From Kocuria subflava (lineage in GTDB: Bacteria > Actinomycetota > Actinomycetes > Actinomycetales > Micrococcaceae), in NCBI RefSeq assembly GCF_012163155.1, contig NZ_JAAVUN010000013.1:1-64000 (forward strand): a stretch of 64,000 bases of DNA, given 5' to 3'. A program made the position numbers and the translations under genes. The notes beneath the pieces are model-generated. The model searched no databases. It was not told where the DNA came from and was given only the letters and a program-made list of their open reading frames with translations. Below, piece by piece: positions 59,753 through 64,000 of this stretch (positions are counted from its first letter, which is position 1; every line of letters begins with the position of its first letter).

Positions 59753-61888
59753 TCACCTGCCGTAGGCAGTGTCACCTTCGGACTCGCGCAGAGCAGCCCC
59801 GTCGGACTCACGCAGAGCAACCCCGTCGGACTCACGCAGAGCAGCATTGCCCGCCTGCCGCAGCGCCTCCTGCATGGCCGGCAGCGCCACGGCACCGGAC
59901 TCATGTGTCTGGTCGGGTTGATCCGGTCGGGGGTCGTTGTCCGGGTCATCCAACAGCCCCGTGTGCGCCGAACCTGCCGTCACGTGATGGATGGCGTCGA
60001 TGGCCTGGATCAGACTGAGGTGCGGCAACACCTGCGGCAGATTGCCCAGCATCCGCCCACCGGAATCAGGGTCCCCGTCGTAGGCAGCAGCCAACAGGCC
60101 AAGGTCGTTGCCGCGTTTCAACACAGCCTCCAACACCTCCCGGGCCCGCTCCACCTCACCACTGTGGGCCAGATTCACCACCAGCCACAGGGTCACACTC
60201 AGGTGTCCGGCATCCTCCCCGGCAAAACCGTCCTGACCCACCTGGGACTCAAAATCCTCGGGCGGCGAGTCCGGTGGCAGGTGAACGTTGCGGTACCGGC
60301 GCAACAGGCCGTCGTCGTCGCTGAGTTCCTGGGCAATGCGGGCAGCGGTACGAACCATGCGGGGATCATCCCAAGCCACAAAGCCCACCGTGGGCAACAA
60401 CAGCAAGGAGGCATCAACGTGAGTTGACCCGTAGTGCTGCACAAAGCTGCCCTGGGCGGGGTCATAACCAGAGGTCCAGATCTCCAGCGCCAGTTGGTCC
60501 CTGTGGGTCTCCCAGAGTTGGAGGTCACCGTCCAGACCGTGAATCTTGACTGCGTCCACACCGGATTGCAGTGCGGCCCACATCATCACCCGGGAATGTG
60601 TGTAGAACTGCGGGTCCCCGCGCATTTCCCACAGGCTCTGATCGGCGTCCTCGTAGTGCTTGAGCACATGACCCAGCAGCGCCTTCTGCAGCGGCCAGGA
60701 CAACCGGTCCTCTTCCAAACCGCGACGTCGCAGCTTCTCAAAGGCCACCAACACGTGCCCCACCGTGTCCGACTGGTGTGCCCGGGACGCACCATTGCCC
60801 ACGCGAACGGGCCGTGAGCGTTCATAGCCCGGCAGGTCCAGCGAATGCTCAGACGTGGCCCGCTCCCCCGCCAGTCCGTACACGCTCTGCAACGCCTCCG
60901 GATCCCCCGCCAGGCACCGCAGCAACCAGTTGCGCAGCTGCAGAGCTTCACGGTCATGGCCGTGGTTGAGCATCACCTCCAGGGCAAAGGTGGCATCACG
61001 CACCCAGGTGAATCGGGCATCCCAGTTCCGGTCTCCGCCGATCTTCTCCGGCAGCGCTGCGCTGGCTGACCCGGCCAGGCCACCGGTTTGTTGGTGCATG
61101 AGGGAACGGATCACCAACAGCGAGCGCCGCACGTGGTGGTCGAGTTCGCGTGGATTCTCCACACTCCACTGCTGGTCCCAGTCCCGCCACAGCTGCTTGG
61201 TTTCCCGCAGCTGTTCCCCCACGTCCATGGGTGCCGGCGGGGTGCGATGCGACGGGAAGTACGTCAACACGAAGTCGCGGGTCTGCCCGGCCGCCACCGT
61301 GAACCGGCCGGCGTGTCTGGGGCCTTCCTGGTCACGGATGAATGCGGGGATGGGTTCCCCGCGCAGCACCATGGCATCTGGTCCGGCCAGCGCAATGACT
61401 TCCGTGGCCCCTGGGTTCTCCGTGACCGGGTCCTCCGCTGATTCGAACTGGGAGACCCACGGCATCAGCTGACCGTAGTCAAAGCGCATCCGCACTTCCT
61501 GGAACATCTCCACTTCACCGGTGAGCCCCTCCACGCGGCGCACCAGGCTGAGGTCCTCCGTGAGCGGCATGAAGTCCGTGACGCGTACGGATCCTGCATC
61601 CGTGATCCACACGGTCTGCAGCACAAAGGTGTTCTCCGCGTAGAACCGCTCCCCCACCCGGCAGTTCTCCTGCCAGGACTGCTCGGGCAACTCGGTGCCG
61701 TCGTGCTCCACGGTGGCGGCCGGGGCCAACAGCCAGCGGCCGTCCTTGGCGGTGCCCAGCAGTGCACCGAACACTGCCGGGGAGTCAAAGCGCGGAACGC
61801 ACAGCCAGTCCACGGACCCGCGCCTGGACACCAAGGGGCCCGTTTGCATGTCGGAGAGCAGCGCGTAGTCCTCGATCAGGGAAGCCAT
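59753..61888 (-). CDS. Glycoside hydrolase family 15 (glucoamylase/trehalase-like)
   Basis: This 711-residue cytoplasmic GH15 protein starts SLIEDYALLSDMQTGPLVSR then GSVDWLCVPRFDSPAVF, the N-terminal signature of actinobacterial GH15. The (alpha/alpha)6 catalytic core contains GGDRNWDARFTWVRDATFAL, HSLDLPGYERSRPVRVGNGA and SQVGQDGFAGEDAGHLSVTL. Related proteins hydrolyse trehalose or alpha-glucosides. The C-terminus carries three short tandem repeats. It lies between the pyruvyltransferase fusion and the cell-surface protein gene, so it may act on locally made glucans. Confidence 0.88.
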   Translation of the reverse strand: MASLIEDYALLSDMQTGPLVSRRGSVDWLCVPRFDSPAVFGALLGTAKDGRWLLAPAATVEHDGTELPEQSWQENCRVGERFYAENTFVLQTVWITDAGSVRVTDFMPLTEDLSLVRRVEGLTGEVEMFQEVRMRFDYGQLMPWVSQFESAEDPVTENPGATEVIALAGPDAMVLRGEPIPAFIRDQEGPRHAGRFTVAAGQTRDFVLTYFPSHRTPPAPMDVGEQLRETKQLWRDWDQQWSVENPRELDHHVRRSLLVIRSLMHQQTGGLAGSASAALPEKIGGDRNWDARFTWVRDATFALEVMLNHGHDREALQLRNWLLRCLAGDPEALQSVYGLAGERATSEHSLDLPGYERSRPVRVGNGASRAHQSDTVGHVLVAFEKLRRRGLEEDRLSWPLQKALLGHVLKHYEDADQSLWEMRGDPQFYTHSRVMMWAALQSGVDAVKIHGLDGDLQLWETHRDQLALEIWTSGYDPAQGSFVQHYGSTHVDASLLLLPTVGFVAWDDPRMVRTAARIAQELSDDDGLLRRYRNVHLPPDSPPEDFESQVGQDGFAGEDAGHLSVTLWLVVNLAHSGEVERAREVLEAVLKRGNDLGLLAAAYDGDPDSGGRMLGNLPQVLPHLSLIQAIDAIHHVTAGSAHTGLLDDPDNDPRPDQPDQTHESGAVALPAMQEALRQAGNAALRESDGVALRESDGAALRESEGDTAYGR
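59774..59845. repeat. 24-base tandem repeats at the GH15 3' end
   Basis: Three consecutive 24-base units encode AALRESDG, VALRESDG and AALRESEG (residues 682-705) just before the C-terminal DTAYGR. Differences between units are confined to a few bases, so the duplication is recent. The array preserves frame and adds a charged tail outside the catalytic domain. Confidence 0.8.
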
Positions 61889-61896
61889 GCTCTACA

Positions 61897-62766
61897 TCAT
61901 GAACGACGCCGGCGACCCGCCACCACCATGGCCGCGCCCAGGGTCACCACGGCAACCAGTCCAGAGCCAACAATGACGGCGGGGCCGGCACCTGCTCCCG
62001 TGAGCTGCAACCGGCTGCGGGCTTCGGCGCTGGGTTGGCGGGTCTGGGTTCCAGCGTTGAACTCGGCAGGCTGGGCCTCGGAGTTCTCCGCGGGGACGTG
62101 GGCGGTCTCCAGGACTGATGCCTCTGATCCCAGTACCACGCTGGCATCAGGCGTTCCTCCGGGGACCTGTGGTGTGTCCACCATGACCAGCAAGGAGTCC
62201 TGGGTGGCCCGTTGCACCGTGATGGGGTCCTCACCAGCAGCCTCAACAGCGGATGCACTGACCTGGGTGCCACTGTGCGTGGTGCCGGAGACGGTCACTC
62301 CGATCGAATCAACATCTGCAACAGCGTCAGCCGGAAGGCTCACGCGGAAGTCACCTGCTGCGTTGGTGGAGGCAGAACCGAGCTCACGCCCGGTGGCCAG
62401 GTCAGTCAAGGTGACGGTGGGGTCCAGCACCACGCCCTGGTTCACCACCGTGCCCACCAACATGAGCTGGGCACCGCCTTTCTCACCCGTCTCCGGAGAG
62501 ACTGCAGTCCCAGGTTCAGCAGATGGCGACGGCGTGCCCGGCTCCACCTGGGTCGGACCCGGGGAGGCCATCGGTGGATCCATCTGGACCGGGGCCGCAG
62601 ACGACGTGTCATCGGGGGCAGTGGGGGTTTGTGAAGCCGCGGGCGAGGGGAGGTCATCCACCGCCCAGGCCGTGGCACCCCCAGCAACGGGCATCCCGAT
62701 CGCCAACGAGGCAGCGGCCAGCGCACAGGCTGGAATGCCACGGAGGGTGGACGGGCCGGAGATCAT
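61897..62766 (-). CDS. Secreted wall-anchored-like protein with LxLTG motif
   Basis: This protein of 289 residues has a signal peptide (MISGPSTLRGIPACALAAAS followed by more hydrophobic residues to ATAWA), a Pro/Ser/Thr-rich stretch, a beta-rich domain (VVLDPTVTLTDLATGRELGS, possibly a Cna-B-like fold) and a C-terminal cell-wall sorting signal: LQLTGAG, a hydrophobic helix (PAVIVGSGLVAVVTLGAAMV) and RRRRS. LxLTG-type motifs fit class E-like sortases of actinobacteria. The start at 62764-62766 is preferred because the signal peptide begins there; a GTG at 62859 is an alternative. Confidence 0.75.
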   Translation of the reverse strand: MISGPSTLRGIPACALAAASLAIGMPVAGGATAWAVDDLPSPAASQTPTAPDDTSSAAPVQMDPPMASPGPTQVEPGTPSPSAEPGTAVSPETGEKGGAQLMLVGTVVNQGVVLDPTVTLTDLATGRELGSASTNAAGDFRVSLPADAVADVDSIGVTVSGTTHSGTQVSASAVEAAGEDPITVQRATQDSLLVMVDTPQVPGGTPDASVVLGSEASVLETAHVPAENSEAQPAEFNAGTQTRQPSAEARSRLQLTGAGAGPAVIVGSGLVAVVTLGAAMVVAGRRRRS

Positions 62767-62962
62767 GCGCCTGATCTTTCTGGGGTGGCCGCAGCGCCGA
62801 TGAGCACATGAGGGGTGAGGGAAGCTCAGCGGCGGGGTGGCTCTGGTGGTGGTCCTCACACTTTACTGCGTCCCCCCGGGGCGCGGCGTAGTTGATGTGC
62901 AAACGTTATCCATCGTGACGCCGCATGTCAGAACACCTATTGCCTGATATGCAGACGGAGAC

Positions 62963-63000
62963 GCCCCGTGCTGCTGCTCTCCCAAACAGCGGCACGGGGC
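62963..63000. other. Isolated hairpin in the 62.8-63.2 kb gap
   Basis: GCCCCGTGCTGCTG (62963-62976) pairs with CAGCGGCACGGGGC (62987-63000) with one wobble, around a 10-base loop. It is too far from either flanking gene to be an ordinary terminator and has no T tract. The remaining 482-base gap 62767-63248 contains no gene that I can support; a 50-codon frame from 62950 lacks a binding site. Confidence 0.3.
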
Positions 63001-63163
63001 ATCCCCCTTCCACCTGGCTGGTTCTCGACCAGGTCGGTGCTCCCACGGTGCGCGCCAGCAGCTGCTCACGCCGGAACCTCAGCACCGTGTTCATGCACTG
63101 ACAGCGTGAGGCACACCGCCAGGCATCTGCAGCGAATGACCACGGACGGATCCTCATTCGCTA

Positions 63164-63178
63164 ATGCAATGTTTGCAT
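63164..63178. promoter_or_regulatory. Operator-like dyad before the CopZ-like gene
   Basis: ATGCAA-TGT-TTGCAT is a perfect 6-3-6 inverted repeat 71 bases before the start of the small metallochaperone gene. It resembles the short dyads bound by metal-sensing ArsR/CsoR-type repressors. No such regulator is encoded nearby, so the assignment rests on symmetry and position alone. Confidence 0.4.
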
Positions 63179-63248
63179 ACGCACACGGCTGGCGCAAGGG
63201 CATAGGGTGGATCTTGGCAACACATCTCACCTGAAGGAGCGATGCCGC

Positions 63249-63458
63249 GTGGAGATCACCATTGGCGTGACCGGAATGACCTGCGAACACTGCGTCAAGG
63301 CCGTCACGGAAGAACTGATGGGCATTGAGGACGTCCAGAACGTGGACGTGGAACTGCGCGAGGGACTGCCCTCCCCCGTGACCATCACATCCACCCGCGA
63401 GTTGGCACCGCTGGAAATCGAATCCGCGGTGGACGAGGCCGGATACGTGGTGGTTTGA
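63249..63458 (+). CDS. Heavy-metal-associated (CopZ-like) chaperone
   Basis: This 69-residue HMA-domain protein has the metal site GMTCEHC (Cys12, Cys15) and the ferredoxin-like fold end LEIESAVDEAGYVVV. Such proteins carry Cu(I) to a P-type ATPase or buffer it. The GTG at 63249 follows AAGGAG at 9 bases; the start is confirmed by the family N-terminus. No copper ATPase or sensor is adjacent in the window, so it probably serves a transporter encoded elsewhere. Confidence 0.85.
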   Translation: MEITIGVTGMTCEHCVKAVTEELMGIEDVQNVDVELREGLPSPVTITSTRELAPLEIESAVDEAGYVVV

Positions 63459-63459
63459 G

Positions 63460-63503
63460 ACATGAGATGAGCCCGCCCCCAACGGGACGGGCTCATCTCA
63501 TGT
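63460..63503. terminator. Palindromic bidirectional terminator after the CopZ-like gene
   Basis: ACATGAGATGAGCCCG (63460-63475) pairs perfectly with CGGGCTCATCTCATGT (63488-63503), with further C/G pairing possible in the 12-base loop. It starts 2 bases after the CopZ-like stop and lies 24 bases before the end of the convergent membrane-protein gene. Confidence 0.8.
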
Positions 63504-63526
63504 CCGAGCCTTGTCCGGCAAGAGTT

Positions 63527-63955
63527 CTACTGCTCCGGATGAACGCGCTTGCCGAACTCCGGGCCGCCGTCGTGATCCCTGGCCTCCGGTGAAGTGGTGT
63601 CCGCAGAAGCCGCCGAACCCGGCTGGCCGCTGGCGGGACCGGCCTGCGTGCTCCGACGCTGAGCACGCCGTTGCGCGTACAACTTGGCCGATGACCGGTT
63701 GACCCCGGAGCCCTCCCCCAAGCCCGGATCATTGGGCTTCTCCAACATCATGAGCGTGGCGCACACCACCACGGAGGCGATGAACGCGATGCCGCCCACA
63801 ATCAGGCCCAGGTCCACGCGCATGCCGTCCTGAGTGCCACCGGCTGCAACAAAACTGGTCACGCCACCGGCCACCAAACCCAGCACTGCGGACACGGCCA
63901 GGGGCCCCTTGACGTCCGGCGCGCGCCGCTGGGACTTCCGGGACTGGCGTGACAC
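63527..63955 (-). CDS. Two-helix membrane protein of unknown function
   Basis: This 142-residue protein has a basic N-terminus (MSRQSRKSQRRAPDV), two hydrophobic segments (PLAVSAVLGLVAGGVTSFVA and LGLIVGGIAFIASVVVCATL) and a long polar cytoplasmic tail rich in Arg, Gln and Ser. It is a common type of actinobacterial hypothetical membrane protein; no function is known. GTG start at 63953-63955 follows GGAGGA at 7 bases. The last 45 bases of the window hold only its upstream sequence. Confidence 0.72.
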   Translation of the reverse strand: MSRQSRKSQRRAPDVKGPLAVSAVLGLVAGGVTSFVAAGGTQDGMRVDLGLIVGGIAFIASVVVCATLMMLEKPNDPGLGEGSGVNRSSAKLYAQRRAQRRSTQAGPASGQPGSAASADTTSPEARDHDGGPEFGKRVHPEQ

Positions 63956-64000
63956 TGGGTGTTCCTCCTGTGGTGGCTGCGTGACGGCTGGGCCTGACTG

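Noticed and set aside
62950-63102. A roughly 50-codon plus-strand frame in the 62.8-63.2 kb gap
   Set aside because: No ribosome binding site before the ATG, and the frame runs through a hairpin; probably chance.

Overview
The window is a high-GC, densely packed bacterial chromosome segment. Ribosome binding sites are of the GGAGG type, GTG and TTG starts are frequent, and 4-base ATGA overlaps link most operon members. An actinobacterial PutA, an APS-reductase type CysH, a ferredoxin-type sulfite reductase with a dedicated FprA reductase, and a NadE that uses ammonia all fit an actinobacterium, most likely a member of the Micrococcales (Micrococcaceae-like). The family-level placement is an inference from gene content; no marker gene here settles it.

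Layout. 0-2.2 kb is an accessory patch: the end of an IS3-family element, a decayed ISL3-type transposase remnant, a HepT/MntA toxin-antitoxin pair and a VapC/Phd-type pair. 2.3-4.9 kb is a molybdate operon (a small Mop-domain regulator, then modA, modB and a short modC), divergent from nadE (5.0-5.9 kb). 6-10 kb holds a putative glycoside-hydrolase-like protein with a strikingly structured leader, exonuclease III, an unknown protein and a lipoprotein. 10.1-10.5 kb is a tRNA cluster (Glu, Asp, Phe). 10.7-12.1 kb is a FAD-linked sugar-lactone oxidase. 12.2-21.7 kb is a sulfur assimilation operon read on the minus strand: sulfite reductase, cysH, cysD, cysN, a SsuABC-like transporter and an FprA-type ferredoxin-NADP reductase.

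22-31.5 kb is a first glycan locus. A minus-strand arm (WcbI-like, GT4, GT2, glgC) faces a plus-strand arm of four glycosyltransferases, with 4-base overlaps throughout both arms except before glgC. 31.6-44.5 kb is mostly housekeeping: YchJ, a DMT transporter, a HAD phosphatase, a purine permease, a CPBP protease interrupted by an amber codon, a spermidine-synthase-like protein, a GNAT, a thiamine-binding protein, pta, a frameshifted DUF559 protein, ackA, a phosphoribosyltransferase and a luciferase-like oxidoreductase. pta and ackA are separated only by the broken gene and together give the acetyl-CoA/acetate route.

44.6-62 kb is a second, Wzx/Wzy-like exopolysaccharide locus: flippase, WecG/TagA transferase, a VpsJ-like toroid protein, GT4, polymerase/ligase, a Wzz-like protein and a PaaK/CapK-like adenylate-forming enzyme. 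Beyond putA it continues with a pyruvyltransferase-GT2 fusion, a GH15 glycosidase and a cell-wall-anchor-like protein. The window ends with a CopZ-like metallochaperone and a two-helix membrane protein.

Non-coding features worth attention are a family of long near-perfect palindromes between convergent genes (two share the same core), a structured leader at 7.18-7.32 kb, paired operator-like repeats before the sulfite reductase gene, and a GACGACGAC motif that recurs in several reading frames and in non-coding DNA.
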